Source: an uncultured Sulfolobales archaeon
Lineage (GTDB): Archaea > Thermoproteota > Thermoprotei_A > Sulfolobales > NBVN01
NCBI GenBank assembly: GCA_937949785.1
Contig: CALEDH010000008.1
Coordinates: 1-64,000, forward strand
DNA length: 64,000 bases
Reading direction: 5' to 3'
In this document: positions 8,105 through 17,401 of the stretch, one piece after another
How positions within the stretch are numbered: the first letter of the stretch is position 1
How the letters are laid out: each line of letters begins with the position of its first letter
Made by a program: the position numbers and the translations under genes
The notes under the pieces: model-generated
What the model was told of the DNA's origin: nothing
Database searches by the model: none
Seen by the model: only the letters and a program-made list of their open reading frames with translations

Positions 8105-8986
8105 ATGTTCTTCGAAGACCGTCCCTCCGCTCTGGAAGTGCGGCCTTCTATGGGGGATGGGTTGAATGTAAGACTAGGTCTTCAGATGTGGGGAGTTATG
8201 AGTTCATCTGAGAGGGGGCGGGAGCTTCAAGGGTCATGTAAGTCTATGAGAGACCGCATAGCTCATAGTCCATTACCTAAACATAAAATAGGTAAGACCC
8301 CTGAGTATAGGGTGGTATACTACTCGGAGGATAGGTGGGGCTTCCTTAGCACTTTAAGACATAGTGCCGCTAGGCTGATGGAGGTATTAATTAACTGCGG
8401 GTTTGACCCAGTGGTCCACGGCTCTCTAGCTAGGGGTGATGTAGATGTTAATAGTGATGTAGATATCGTAATACCATATAATATACAGCCGTATGAAGTC
8501 GAACTATGCTTGGAGAGGAGTAAGCTAACACCTACTAGTAAATATGTAATTCAAGCAACCCCTTCATCATCCCTTAAGGCATACATAGAATTAGACCTTA
8601 ATGGATTTAAAAACATCTCATTTCCTCTAACACCCTTAACGCCTAGGGAGTACGAGTTCTACAGGTTTGGCGGCTCAATCAGCTATCAGGACCTAATAAA
8701 AAACGTAAGAGTCCCAGGGGTAAATAAGCAGTTAATCCTAGTAATACCTACAGAATACGGACATGATGAATACCCCGTAATCGGTTATGAAGGTTATGTG
8801 GCTAAGGTTGTGGGAGTTTCCGTTGAAACAGTTAGGGAGAGGGTTGAAGTTCTAAGTCGGAGGAACCACCTCGGTAGAACAGGTGTTTACTTAAATTACC
8901 CTTTAACGATTAACGAGGGTTTTGATGAGGCGCTATCTACGTTGCTTAAAGGTAGGAAACATAAACGTAGTAACACTAAGCTATGA
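8105..8986 (+). CDS. Nucleotidyltransferase-fold protein (COG2413-like)
   Basis: Up to 293 aa. The polymerase-beta nucleotidyltransferase motif VHGSLARGDVDVNSDVDIVI is complete, with GS followed by DxD. The C-terminal part (VVGVSVETVRERVEVLSRR) resembles a helix-turn-helix. It matches archaeal COG2413 predicted nucleotidyltransferases, whose substrate is unknown. The first ~47 residues of the ORF look atypical and lack family resemblance; the ATG at 8246 (MRDRIAHS) may be the true start, giving 246 aa, though no strong ribosome site decides it. It lies just upstream of the SRP RNA gene. Confidence 0.75.
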   Translation: MFFEDRPSALEVRPSMGDGLNVRLGLQMWGVMSSSERGRELQGSCKSMRDRIAHSPLPKHKIGKTPEYRVVYYSEDRWGFLSTLRHSAARLMEVLINCGFDPVVHGSLARGDVDVNSDVDIVIPYNIQPYEVELCLERSKLTPTSKYVIQATPSSSLKAYIELDLNGFKNISFPLTPLTPREYEFYRFGGSISYQDLIKNVRVPGVNKQLILVIPTEYGHDEYPVIGYEGYVAKVVGVSVETVRERVEVLSRRNHLGRTGVYLNYPLTINEGFDEALSTLLKGRKHKRSNTKL

Positions 8987-9010
8987 AGTAACATTATATG
9001 CAACATAGTT

Positions 9011-9021
9011 AGCTTTAAATT
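9011..9021 (+). promoter_or_regulatory. TATA box of the SRP RNA gene
   Basis: GCTTTAAATTT lies about 25-28 bp before the inferred 5' end of the 7S RNA (near 9044). No gene start lies between, so this is the best promoter candidate for the RNA. Confidence 0.5.
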
Positions 9022-9043
9022 TAATGATAACCATATAGTTAAT

Positions 9044-9312
9044 GCGGCACGTAGGTAGGGTTGGGAGGGTCGCCGCCTCCTCACAGCCGAAGGCGTAATG
9101 CGGGACCAGTAACCCTGCCAACATCTGAACCGAAGCTACGTATCCTCCAGGCCAGCGGTGAATACCGCCCTACGGGGTCGGCGGTAGCGGAGGACCCTCT
9201 GTAGGGAGGGTCCTAACCGCTTTAGCGGGGGGAACTAGGCCAGGCCCGGAAGGGAGCAACCTAACCCCTGACGCCGACGTTCGTAGGTCACCGGTAGGAG
9301 GACGGACTGGAG
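9044..9312 (+). ncRNA. ffs: SRP RNA (archaeal 7S RNA)
   Basis: A GC-rich island in AT-rich DNA with the universal SRP helix-8 signature ggcccggaagggagcaa, closed by GGGG/CCCC. Other archaeal helices can be paired by eye: helix 6 (GGACCCTC with GAGGGTCC), the helix-5 strands GTCGGCG/CGCCGAC, TCCTCC/GGAGGA and CCAGT/ACTGG. The 5' domain contains GGTCGCCGCC and a CGCC...GGCG hairpin. It scaffolds SRP19 and SRP54 for co-translational targeting of membrane proteins. The ends are estimates from the TATA box and from where pairing stops. Terminal helix 1 is not obvious, so either end could be off by 10-20 nt. Confidence 0.9.
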
Positions 9313-9396
9313 TTAATTACGTAGTTTGGTAGGGTGTTGGTGGGGAGCTACGTGCCGCTCTACGTTAAGAATCGTAAAGCTTTGTTGGAGGTTATT

Positions 9397-10422
9397 TCAT
9401 TGTTTAAATCCAGGAGCTTTAACGTTAACCACCTCCTTATTGACTAGATTGGGCGGTATCCTACCCTCTGCAAACGCTATTAGGTTTTCAGCGGCTGTTA
9501 ACGCCATCTCAAATCTAGACTCGTTTGTCGCACTTGCTATATGAGGTGCTAATACCACGTTCTTAAACATCGTCAGCGGGTGGTTTGATGGTAGTGGTTC
9601 TGATTCAAATACGTCTAGTCCTGCACCGGCTAGGCGACCCTCACTTAACGCCTTAACTAAGGCGTCAGTATCTACTATAGGTCCTCTAGCCGCGTTTATC
9701 AGTATCGCGCCCTTCTTAACGTTTTTAAGTCTTTCCTCATTAATTAGGTGGTAGGTCTCCTTAGTTAGGGGGGTATGTATGGTTATTATATCTGATTCCT
9801 TAAGCAACACATCTAACTCCCTATACTCTACACCTAATTCCTTACAGATGTTTTCAGGGTATTGAACGACGTCGTAGTAGAGCACCTTCATGTTAAATCC
9901 TTTAGCCCGCCTAGCAACTGCCCTACCTATAGCTCCTAAACCTATTATACCTAATGTTTTACCGTAAATTAAGGTTCCTAAAAACATGAGGGGGTGCCAC
10001 GACGTCTTATCCCTCTCCCACTCACCCCATCTAACGTAGTTGTCTGCCTCTACAACTCTTCTAGCGGTGGAGAGAATTAACGCCCATGTGAAGTCTGCTG
10101 TTGCCTCGGAAATTATGCCTGGGGCATTAGTGACGTAGATACCGAGTTTAGTAGCGCATTCTACATCTACGTTATCAAAACCTACTATCATCTGAGACAC
10201 TATTCTAAGTTTTTTCGCCTCCCTTAATAACTCACAAGTTACACTATCGCCAGCCATGGTTAGTAGGGCATCACATTCTCTAGCCTTACTAATTAAAACG
10301 TTAGGCGGCGGGTTCGTGAACTTATCCCAGACCTCCACATCATAGTAACTTTCTAACCTCCTAATAACCTCGTCGAATATCTCCCTAGTTACGAAGAGTT
10401 TCGGCTTACTACTCGGTGACAA
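9397..10422 (-). CDS. gyaR: D-2-hydroxyacid dehydrogenase (glyoxylate/hydroxypyruvate reductase type)
   Basis: 341 aa. The NAD(P) loop is GIIGLGAIGRAVARRA. The catalytic Arg is in NAARGPIVD, Glu in DVFESEPL and His in APHIASAT. These fit the GyaR/GRHPR branch of the 2-hydroxyacid dehydrogenase family, which reduces glyoxylate or hydroxypyruvate. There is no C-terminal ACT domain, so a SerA role is less likely but not excluded. The TTG start at 10422 has GGTGGT upstream. It converges with the SRP RNA gene and stands alone. Confidence 0.87.
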   Translation of the reverse strand: MSPSSKPKLFVTREIFDEVIRRLESYYDVEVWDKFTNPPPNVLISKARECDALLTMAGDSVTCELLREAKKLRIVSQMIVGFDNVDVECATKLGIYVTNAPGIISEATADFTWALILSTARRVVEADNYVRWGEWERDKTSWHPLMFLGTLIYGKTLGIIGLGAIGRAVARRAKGFNMKVLYYDVVQYPENICKELGVEYRELDVLLKESDIITIHTPLTKETYHLINEERLKNVKKGAILINAARGPIVDTDALVKALSEGRLAGAGLDVFESEPLPSNHPLTMFKNVVLAPHIASATNESRFEMALTAAENLIAFAEGRIPPNLVNKEVVNVKAPGFKQ

Positions 10423-10464
10423 TAGACGACCACCATTACGATTAGTATTAGACCACCTTAAAAA

Positions 10465-11451
10465 TTAAGTGGTCTTTAAACCGTCTAAAAATCTTAACCT
10501 CTTCGAAGGATCTGGATGGGTTGAGAATATCTCTAATACGGACGTAGTTTTAGAGTTCTTTATATACTCCACAACCTCATCTATGCTGTAGAACTTCCTA
10601 TTACCTATACTTAACTCCGGGTCTGAGATTAGAAGTGCTTTAAACTTAGATATCTGAGATAGCTCATTAGCACGGACCCTCCTAAGACTGTCTGAAATAA
10701 CTAATATTCTTGCAAGGGCTCTCTGAAGTTTTAGAGCACCTCCTGGGATAGTGGTTGCTGCATGGCTATCGGAGTAATATTCCCTTAACCTACTTAAGTG
10801 TAATACGATTAAGTTGAATAGAAAACTGACGATGAGTAGGCCGAAGCCTACGGAAGCTAACAGTATGGGTGAGCCCCTATCATTCCTCCTACCACCTAAT
10901 GCCCCTGAAATAAACCCATACCTAATAAGGGTATTACCCAACCAATATATGAGAGCTGGTAAGATGCTGATCACCATCATTACCTCAACATCTCTATGTT
11001 TTATATGGCCTACCTCATGAGCTATGACGGCTTCAACCTCCTCCTTAGGTAGGTTATTGATTAAACCCCTCGTAACAGCGATTTTATAGCCTGATATTAT
11101 GTTACCGTATGCGAATGCGTTAGGTACGTTTACATATGCTATCATCGCCTTAGGCGTTTTCTTCAAACCACTACTACTAGATATACTCCTCACAACATCA
11201 GATATCCATGAATCCTCAGCCCCAGCAGGTCTTACCTTATAAATAGTCTCAACTATCTTAGGCCCTAGAAGCCATTGAATAATGTGGATGAGGACTATAA
11301 AGGTTAAAGACCCCCAAATAATTAGGTTGACATCTGCTGAGGTGCCCAGGGCGTAGAACACAGCGGTTAGTATTAACGTGCTTAGACCGATAACTAAGGC
11401 CATCACACCGTACATATCTAACCTTAACCTCAACAATGTGGGAGATGACAT
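10465..11451 (-). CDS. htpX: M48 membrane metalloprotease HtpX homolog
   Basis: 328 aa. Two N-terminal membrane helices, then the zinc motif VIAHEVGHIKHRD (HExxH), another hydrophobic pair, and the downstream Glu region REYYSDSHA. It ends with THPDPSKRLRFL as in the HtpX family. It is an integral membrane protease that degrades misfolded membrane proteins. It is transcribed alone; the convergent JAMM gene lies on the same strand upstream with a 65-nt gap. Confidence 0.92.
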   Translation of the reverse strand: MSSPTLLRLRLDMYGVMALVIGLSTLILTAVFYALGTSADVNLIIWGSLTFIVLIHIIQWLLGPKIVETIYKVRPAGAEDSWISDVVRSISSSSGLKKTPKAMIAYVNVPNAFAYGNIISGYKIAVTRGLINNLPKEEVEAVIAHEVGHIKHRDVEVMMVISILPALIYWLGNTLIRYGFISGALGGRRNDRGSPILLASVGFGLLIVSFLFNLIVLHLSRLREYYSDSHAATTIPGGALKLQRALARILVISDSLRRVRANELSQISKFKALLISDPELSIGNRKFYSIDEVVEYIKNSKTTSVLEIFSTHPDPSKRLRFLDGLKTT

Positions 11452-11516
11452 CTATCGACACCAATTCCTACTTATCTTAGAAATATTTCGAAATTTAAAT
11501 ACTTATTATTTTGTGA

Positions 11517-11918
11517 TCATGTTAAGAGCGTTAAAACCTCTTCAATACCTCCCTGTTTTAAAATCCATGTCCTGACCTCCATACCCACACTATCTACTAT
11601 TACCCACGGTATAGGCCATAGCTTCATACCGGCTATATCCTTAATGCTGGGGTAAGGGGGTGCTGGATGTGAATGTATTAACGCTACAACCTCTAAGTTA
11701 AACGTTTTAGCTAACTCGTAGGCTCCTATGATGGCGTATGGGTCTAACTTAAAAGAAATCGGTGATGAATCTAAGTTATCTCCTACTACTAACTCCTTAA
11801 CGTAAATGGAATTCCCTGAGGGAATACCTAGTAAAAATCCAGCTACTTCAACATCTACAGACCTAACTAAGTAGTTGAAAACATTTATGACTTCCTTAGA
11901 TATGAAGATCGTAGTCAT
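11517..11918 (-). CDS. JAB1/MPN (JAMM) domain metalloprotease
   Basis: 133 aa. The JAMM zinc motif is intact: HSHPAPPYPSIKD (HSHP-x5-S-x2-D), with an upstream Glu in VEVAGFLLG. Archaeal JAMM proteins of this size remove ubiquitin-like SAMP modifiers or process them, which is the probable role, though some single-domain members have other isopeptide substrates. I chose the ATG at 11918 over the longer ORF start (GTG 11927) because AGGTG sits 7 nt before it. It follows the DUF5622-like gene on the same strand. Confidence 0.82.
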   Translation of the reverse strand: MTTIFISKEVINVFNYLVRSVDVEVAGFLLGIPSGNSIYVKELVVGDNLDSSPISFKLDPYAIIGAYELAKTFNLEVVALIHSHPAPPYPSIKDIAGMKLWPIPWVIVDSVGMEVRTWILKQGGIEEVLTLLT

Positions 11919-11966
11919 TCTAAGCACCTTTACTGACTAGCTGATTAGATGGTAAACCTACAATAT

Positions 11967-12215
11967 CTATAATTCTTTAAGGTTTAACGTGATGGCCCTC
12001 CTTATATGTGTTGGTAATGCTTTAAACTCTACCTCATCCAGTTTATCGATGTCATGGGCCCACTCCTTAACCTCATCACCTTTAAGATACTTAACGGTTA
12101 AGTCCTCGTGTACTACTACGTATGTCTTACCTAAATTAGTTCTGCTAACCTCAACTAAGTATTTCTTAGATCCACTCCTAACCACGAAGGCGTTCTCAAC
12201 TTTGCTCTTAATCAA
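11967..12215 (-). CDS. Small conserved crenarchaeal protein (DUF5622-like)
   Basis: 82 aa, soluble, mixed charge, no cysteines. A beta-rich first half (FVVRSGSKKYLVEVSR, TYVVVHEDLTVKYL) precedes a helical tail ending in ARRAITL-like sequence. It resembles the DUF5622 family of Thermoprotei, from memory of its pattern only; no function is known. The start is TTG at 12215 with GGTGG just upstream. It sits 48 nt ahead of the JAMM gene, so the two may be co-transcribed. Confidence 0.65.
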   Translation of the reverse strand: MIKSKVENAFVVRSGSKKYLVEVSRTNLGKTYVVVHEDLTVKYLKGDEVKEWAHDIDKLDEVEFKALPTHIRRAITLNLKEL

Positions 12216-12363
12216 CTAAACCACCTAATCGACTTCTTATGACTACCTTAATAAGTATTAAGACTTAAGTCATTAAATAGTTAACGTAAGGTGATAACGC
12301 CGTATTAAGCGTTAAGTAATTTAACCTCAATCAAAGTTATAATTATCTTAGACGTGAGAAGAA

Positions 12364-13059
12364 GTGAGTCTTAAGAGGAAGAGGGTTAAGGCGTATGTAA
12401 ATGCTTTAAGCGAGTTAATCCTTATGGATAATCCGACTAGGGAGGCTGCTATTGATATCTTAAAGAACGCCTTAGAGTCAAATGGTGTAGGTCCGTTTAG
12501 AGGTATTTCAAGGCCTTCAGACATTTATGAAAAAGAGTTAACCTCATTATACGTCATTGGTACTAGGGGTTTGAACATTTATGAGGAGTACAGTGATAAA
12601 CTTAGTAAGGTTTTCTATGTAGAGAGACTGTACGACGATTTACTGAAAACAGTGGACTCCGGCGATGTAAGTTCGTTAAGGGACTCATTTAAGCAGTTGC
12701 TGGGAAGGGATGTAAGTGATTCCGATCTGACGAAGCTTTTAAGATTGGTTATAACGCTTTACTACCTTGATTTCGTAAAATCCGACTACGTAGTTTTAGT
12801 GTTGAAGAAAATCGTTAATGCCTTCCCAGAATACGTCGATATCGTGAGGAGGTATGTAAAGTTCTTCATAGCTATTAAGATTTCCTCAGATATTGCTAGT
12901 GGCTTAATAAAAAATAAGATGAAGAAAGACCTCACCAAGCAGTTAGTCTCGCTTGATATTGGTGTATCTAAAGCTGTTCCGTCGGATAGGTATATAGAGG
13001 AGATCGCTAAAATACTTTTTAAAATACCGAAGGATGTTATTAGTAAAGTTCTTAAATGA
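12364..13059 (+). CDS. DUF2192-like crenarchaeal protein
   Basis: 231 aa, alpha-helical and basic. The segment GPFRGISRPSDIYEKELTSLYVIG resembles the core of DUF2192, a family confined to crenarchaea with no assigned function. It starts with GTG at 12364. Its last codon overlaps the ATG of the CBS-domain regulator (ATGA), so the two are translationally coupled. That coupling suggests a shared role, but I cannot name it. Confidence 0.7.
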   Translation: MSLKRKRVKAYVNALSELILMDNPTREAAIDILKNALESNGVGPFRGISRPSDIYEKELTSLYVIGTRGLNIYEEYSDKLSKVFYVERLYDDLLKTVDSGDVSSLRDSFKQLLGRDVSDSDLTKLLRLVITLYYLDFVKSDYVVLVLKKIVNAFPEYVDIVRRYVKFFIAIKISSDIASGLIKNKMKKDLTKQLVSLDIGVSKAVPSDRYIEEIAKILFKIPKDVISKVLK

Positions 13060-13973
13060 AAGGTCTAGTGATAATAATGGTAGAAATGGCTGAACTATCG
13101 TTTACACAGAGGGAAATATTACGTGTACTCGTAGAGCTCTATAGTAGGAGTCAAAAACTGGTTAAAAGTACTGCCATAGCTAACGCGTTAGGTAGGGATG
13201 AAGGCACTATAAGGAACGTTATTCTAAATCTTAAGTCATTAGGTTTTGTGGAGAGTAAGACGGGGCCGGCAGGCGGTTATAAACCAACAGGTAGAGCATA
13301 TAATTACTTAAGAGCTCTCTCAGATATAGCGCCTGCTTATGCGAAGATCCGTAAGAATGGTGATGAAGTAAATGTATATGTGGTAGGTGTGGAGTTAATG
13401 GACCTCACAAACCAACACTCTACTAAGGCCGTTCTTAAGGTAGCAGGTGATATAGACCTACTTAAACCTGGTGATTTGATTAAGGCAGGCCCGCTACCAA
13501 CATATAGGTTAATTCTAAGCGGTGTAGTCCTGCTAGTAGATGCTTTTAGAAGTGAAATTGTTGTTGAGGTGGAGAGCTTAGTAAGCGTGCCTAAGATAAC
13601 AGCTAAGACATTAATTGACGGCCGTAAATTACTAACAGTTGATAATAACGCGATCATCAATGACATTGCTAAGATATTAAGCGCAGAGAATATTAGGGGA
13701 TTACCGGTAATGGATAACGGTAAAGGAGAACTACTTGGAATGATCACCAGTGCAGACGTCATCAAAGCATACATCAAAAACGATGATAGAGCCCCAGTCT
13801 CTAAATACTTAAAGACGGACGTGATTACCGTACAGCCTAATGAAGAACTTGCAGAAATCATTAATAAGATGATAAAGTACAATACGGGGAGGGTCATAGT
13901 AGTCGATGAAGGGAAGCCTGTAGGCATTATAACACGAACTGATATCCTTAAAAGAATAGCTGCTTTAAATTAA
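13056..13973 (+). CDS. HTH-CBS domain transcriptional regulator (COG2524-like)
   Basis: 305 aa. Residues ~12-80 form a winged helix (SFTQREILRVLVELY ... GTIRNVILNLKSLGFVESK), followed by a middle domain and a tandem CBS pair in the last ~115 residues (DIAKILSAENIRGLPVMDNG..., NTGRVIVVDEGKPVGIITRTDILK). CBS pairs bind adenylate nucleotides, so it may sense energy charge while binding DNA. It overlaps the DUF2192-like gene by 4 nt. The first ATG gives MKGLVIIM; M8 or M11 are possible starts. Confidence 0.85.
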   Translation: MKGLVIIMVEMAELSFTQREILRVLVELYSRSQKLVKSTAIANALGRDEGTIRNVILNLKSLGFVESKTGPAGGYKPTGRAYNYLRALSDIAPAYAKIRKNGDEVNVYVVGVELMDLTNQHSTKAVLKVAGDIDLLKPGDLIKAGPLPTYRLILSGVVLLVDAFRSEIVVEVESLVSVPKITAKTLIDGRKLLTVDNNAIINDIAKILSAENIRGLPVMDNGKGELLGMITSADVIKAYIKNDDRAPVSKYLKTDVITVQPNEELAEIINKMIKYNTGRVIVVDEGKPVGIITRTDILKRIAALN

Positions 13974-14467
13974 ATTTAATATCGAAGACAGCGTTTACAT
14001 AAGTAGTTTTACCGCCTAACTCAGACATGTCCACTAGTAAAGCTGAACTCCGTATAGCATGGGTATCGTTTCTTCTTAAAGCATGTGGAGGTCTTCACAA
14101 TCTCTAACGCCCGTTTACCTTAAAGACTACTGACGTAGAGTCCTAAGTTACGTAGTCCTCGGTTAGTGTGCATAGCTCTTTAGGTTCCTCGTTATGACTA
14201 AGGGTGGGGACTCGATAATACTACGGTTTTCAACGTTCTAAGCGGAGGGAGTGGTCTGGGGTTGAAGGGAATGAAGCGATTGGAAACCTACTGTCCTAAC
14301 CTAGCGTTAACTTCCATAACGTCAGACCTCCCCATCATGGAGGGTTTTCACGTAGGTTGATGGAGTCCTCACATCAATTCAGACCTAACCTCACCCCCGT
14401 ATATAGGGTATGTTCTTAATTTGTCGTAGTTATAAGTTTACGAACTAAATGCTAAATAGAAGCGGTT
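13974..14467. other. 494-bp intergenic region with local hairpins, no gene recognised
   Basis: No convincing ORF on either strand. It contains a hairpin CCTCC-N7-GGAGG at 14327-14343 and the string gaatgaagcgattggaaac at about 14268-14286, which recalls the end of a CRISPR repeat but occurs once. It could be a structured RNA or the remnant of a mobile element. Confidence 0.35.
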
Positions 14468-14851
14468 TTAAAGCCCTCTACTTGAGATATAGGTAGCCAC
14501 CATCCTTGACAGACATAGGTAGGTTTCAGGCAGTCTATCCATAATAGCTTCTAAGACGTTAAGATCTGTATATTCGTTAGCGCTTAGCTTCCTACCGATG
14601 TTTATGATCTCTAAAACGTCCTGAGCTGTTACAGCTCCACATGATTTGAGGACATCATCATAACAGGAACCGCTCTCTAAGGCATGGTCGAGGTAACTGC
14701 AGAAGTTAATTAAGTCTAGACCTAGAACGATTGTCAAATACCTCAGCGATAAATCTACACATAAACTGCTACACTCTCTAGAGACCCTAACACTCATAGT
14801 TACTAGCTCACCAAACCTAGACAACCACTTCATAAGCCCATCTACATCCAT
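14468..14851 (-). CDS. Hypothetical Cys-rich helical protein
   Basis: 127 aa, predicted mostly helical, with seven cysteines spread along its length (CSSLC, FCSYL, SGSCYDD, KSCGA, YLCLS) and no obvious metal-binding spacing. I do not recognise a family. Codon use and the absence of an alternative ORF support it as a gene. It is divergent from the gene at 14913, with only ~60 bp between them. Confidence 0.5.
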   Translation of the reverse strand: MDVDGLMKWLSRFGELVTMSVRVSRECSSLCVDLSLRYLTIVLGLDLINFCSYLDHALESGSCYDDVLKSCGAVTAQDVLEIINIGRKLSANEYTDLNVLEAIMDRLPETYLCLSRMVATYISSRGL

Positions 14852-14912
14852 AGCCGTACCGAACTCCTATATAAACGGTTTTAACCTTAAATAGTTAAAA
14901 CACTATGGTAGT

Positions 14913-15221
14913 ATGATGGTCGAGGAGTTAGAGGAGTCGTTAAAGCTTCTAGGAGCTACGAAAGTCAAGAAGATTAAACAACGTGAATGTACATTACTAG
15001 TTGTTGAAATAGAGGGTGAGATATACCTCATATCCCTAGCTAAGGGAGGTATGACAGATAACTACGTATGTAAGATAGTACCGTCGACGAAGGTTTCGAA
15101 CTGGTCCTGTACTGACTTAGAATACAGTCCCTACGGCTTATATGTATTGGCAAATAACGTTAACGCTCTGGTAAGTAAGGTCGTTAATAAATTACAGCTA
15201 CTCATGTTATCTCCCCGCTAA
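14913..15221 (+). CDS. Hypothetical small protein
   Basis: 102 aa, soluble, alternating beta-strand-like segments (CTLLVVEIEGEIYLISLA) and a helical C-terminus. No family recognised. CCTTAAATAG about 25 bp upstream of the ATG indicates a TATA box and a leaderless transcript starting at or next to the start codon. It is divergent from the 127-aa gene. Confidence 0.55.
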   Translation: MMVEELEESLKLLGATKVKKIKQRECTLLVVEIEGEIYLISLAKGGMTDNYVCKIVPSTKVSNWSCTDLEYSPYGLYVLANNVNALVSKVVNKLQLLMLSPR

Positions 15222-15479
15222 ATACCTCCGAATAATATGTTAAAAAGCTCCGTACAGTCTGTGGAGGTAGTGCTACGTAATGAAGAGGTAGCAGTCACCA
15301 CACTCTCAGAACCCAATCACGATTTGTAGGTGTATCGAAGCTCATGTATTCTTAATCATCGATGATGGCTAAGGAACGATTAATTTTTACTTGGCCTACA
15401 GTCTCAATGATTGCAAGATTTTAATTTCTATAATATATATTTATTTTAGTTTAGTGTTATTTTAGGGTGGTAGTTCTAA

Positions 15480-16733
15480 ATGAAACTACCTAAGCTGCCA
15501 TCAATATATGACGTCGATTTAAGCAGGAAGAAAGTTTTAATACGTGTTGATTTTAACTGCCCTATAGGTGTTGATGGTAAGATCCTAGATAATTCTAGGA
15601 TTAGATCGCATGTTGTCACAATTAGTGAATGCCTTAAACACGGTGCTTCGGTAGTTTTAATATCGCATCAGGGTAGGCCTGGTGAGGACGACTTCATCAC
15701 TTTAGAGGGGCACTGTGAAATACTTAGTAAGTGTTTAGGGGTTAATGTTAGGTTCGTACCAGATGTTATAGGTCCTACAGCAATTAATGAGGTTTCTAAG
15801 TTAGAGTCGGGTGAGGTACTATTACTTGATAATTTAAGATTGGTATCTGAGGAGATCATCGAGTCGGTACCTGAGGTTCAGGCTAAGACATACCTAGTCC
15901 GTAGACTCTCACCTCATTTCAATTACTTCGTGTTCGACGCGTTTGCAACAGCCCATAGAAGTCAGCCCAGCATTGTAGGATTCCCTATGGTTTTACCCTC
16001 ACTTATAGGTAGTGTTATGAAGAAAGAGTTGGACGCGTTAAGTAAGATCTTCGAAATAGTTGATGGTCCTAAACTCTTCCTCTTAGGAGGTGCTAAAGTT
16101 CAAGATACGATAAAAATTATTGAGTTCTTAACTAAGAATAAGGTCGCCGACAGAATCCTAACAGTTGGTTTAGTAGGGCTTTTCCTCCACGTAGCTAAGG
16201 GCGGTAGGATTAGTGAGGATTCGATGAGGGTTCTTGAATCAAAGGGATTACTCACCCTTATCCCCAGGGCTAGGAAGCTCATATTATCAGGCGCTCCGAT
16301 AGAGACTCCCTACGACTACATAGTGTTAACAAGGGGCGGTGATGTGAGGGAGGAATCCGTATATAACTTAAGTGGTAAGGCATTAGATATAGGTTCATAC
16401 ACTATTTCGATGTACTCAGAGTTAATTAGGGATGCAGGGATAATAGTGATGAGAGGCCCTGCAGGCTACGTAGAGGATAGTAGGTTCCAGAAAGGTACTG
16501 CCGAGTTATTAAGGGCTGCACTCAACAGCAACGCGTTCGTTATAGTAGGGGGTGGTCACCTAGGCGCCATGGTTGGCGACGACGTCAGGCAGAACATCCA
16601 CATATCAACAGGTGGTGGAGCCCTACTCATATACCTTTCAGGCGAGCCCCTACCAGCAATAAATGCTCTTACCGAGTCAACCAAAAAGTTTTTCACCACT
16701 CAAACAATGCTACACGGTGAGGGAGGTAATTAA
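15480..16733 (+). CDS. pgk: Phosphoglycerate kinase
   Basis: 417 aa, normal archaeal length. The N-domain substrate residues are in RVDFNCPIG, SHQGRPG, LDNLRL and HRSQPSIVG. The C-domain nucleotide site includes FLLGGAKVQD, GPAGYVED and VGGGHLGAMVGD. It interconverts 1,3-bisphosphoglycerate and 3-phosphoglycerate in glycolysis/gluconeogenesis. A TATA-like tract (TATAATATATATTT) about 40 bp upstream and GGGTGGT before the ATG support the start. The UspA gene begins 2 nt after its stop. Confidence 0.97.
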   Translation: MKLPKLPSIYDVDLSRKKVLIRVDFNCPIGVDGKILDNSRIRSHVVTISECLKHGASVVLISHQGRPGEDDFITLEGHCEILSKCLGVNVRFVPDVIGPTAINEVSKLESGEVLLLDNLRLVSEEIIESVPEVQAKTYLVRRLSPHFNYFVFDAFATAHRSQPSIVGFPMVLPSLIGSVMKKELDALSKIFEIVDGPKLFLLGGAKVQDTIKIIEFLTKNKVADRILTVGLVGLFLHVAKGGRISEDSMRVLESKGLLTLIPRARKLILSGAPIETPYDYIVLTRGGDVREESVYNLSGKALDIGSYTISMYSELIRDAGIIVMRGPAGYVEDSRFQKGTAELLRAALNSNAFVIVGGGHLGAMVGDDVRQNIHISTGGGALLIYLSGEPLPAINALTESTKKFFTTQTMLHGEGGN

Positions 16734-16734
16734 A

Positions 16735-17157
16735 ATGACATATTATAGAGAACCTACATACTCGATAAGCTTCATGTTTAGGAGGGTATTAATACCTATT
16801 GACGGTAGTGCAGGAAGTTTGAAAGCTCTTGACGTATCATTAGACTTCGCTAAGAGGTATGGGTCTAAGCTAACAGTACTCATAGTAAATGATAAGAACT
16901 TAGAAGTAGAGGAAATATCTGAGGAGGTTAGGAGTAGGATACGTAAGGCTGGAATCGAGGTAAACATTAAGATCAAAGACATAAGGAATTCTAATGAGAG
17001 CGTGGTAAGTAAGATATTAGAGGAAATATCTGAAGGAAGCTATGATTTGATAATCATAGGAGGTAGGGGTAGAACTATATCTGAGCAGATAGTCATAGGT
17101 AGTACCGTACTATCTGTAATTATAAACTCACCGGTCTCATGTATGGTAATTAGGTAG
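16735..17157 (+). CDS. Universal stress protein, UspA family
   Basis: 140 aa. Begins with the FRRVLIPIDGSAGSLKAL strand-loop and ends with the ATP-binding signature GGRGRTISEQIVIGST (G-x2-G-x9-G-S). It is a nucleotide-binding stress protein of the HUP fold. The ORF track extends back into pgk. I chose the ATG at 16735 because GGGAGG lies 8 nt before it and it immediately follows the pgk stop. It is probably co-transcribed with pgk. Confidence 0.88.
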   Translation: MTYYREPTYSISFMFRRVLIPIDGSAGSLKALDVSLDFAKRYGSKLTVLIVNDKNLEVEEISEEVRSRIRKAGIEVNIKIKDIRNSNESVVSKILEEISEGSYDLIIIGGRGRTISEQIVIGSTVLSVIINSPVSCMVIR

Positions 17158-17401
17158 TATAACTTTAATACTACGAGGAGTACATCCTAGCAAGATGATG
17201 TGACTGAATGATATGAACGGTGATTAAACTCCCATGAACTGAAACCACTAAAACTTAGTACATTATCTAACACCGCAAGCTGATGTCCGAACCTAACGCT
17301 ACGGGAATTAACACCGAGCTAGAGCTTAGGGTTTCTAACTAGGTTCGATGGGGTAATTCAGAGTTTAGTTGGTTTGAGTTCTCGAGGTATGCTTAACTAC
17401 T

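Noticed and set aside
13337-13927. Large minus-strand ORF of 196 aa
   Set aside because: It is the shadow of the CBS regulator; low-complexity Ser/Thr/Leu composition and no family features.
14268-14286. CRISPR-like end gattggaaac
   Set aside because: Occurs once; no second copy or regular spacing in the region or elsewhere in the window.
17190-17250. Box C/D-like ATGATG...CTGA elements
   Set aside because: C box is imperfect and the first CTGA follows after 3 nt, leaving no room for a guide.
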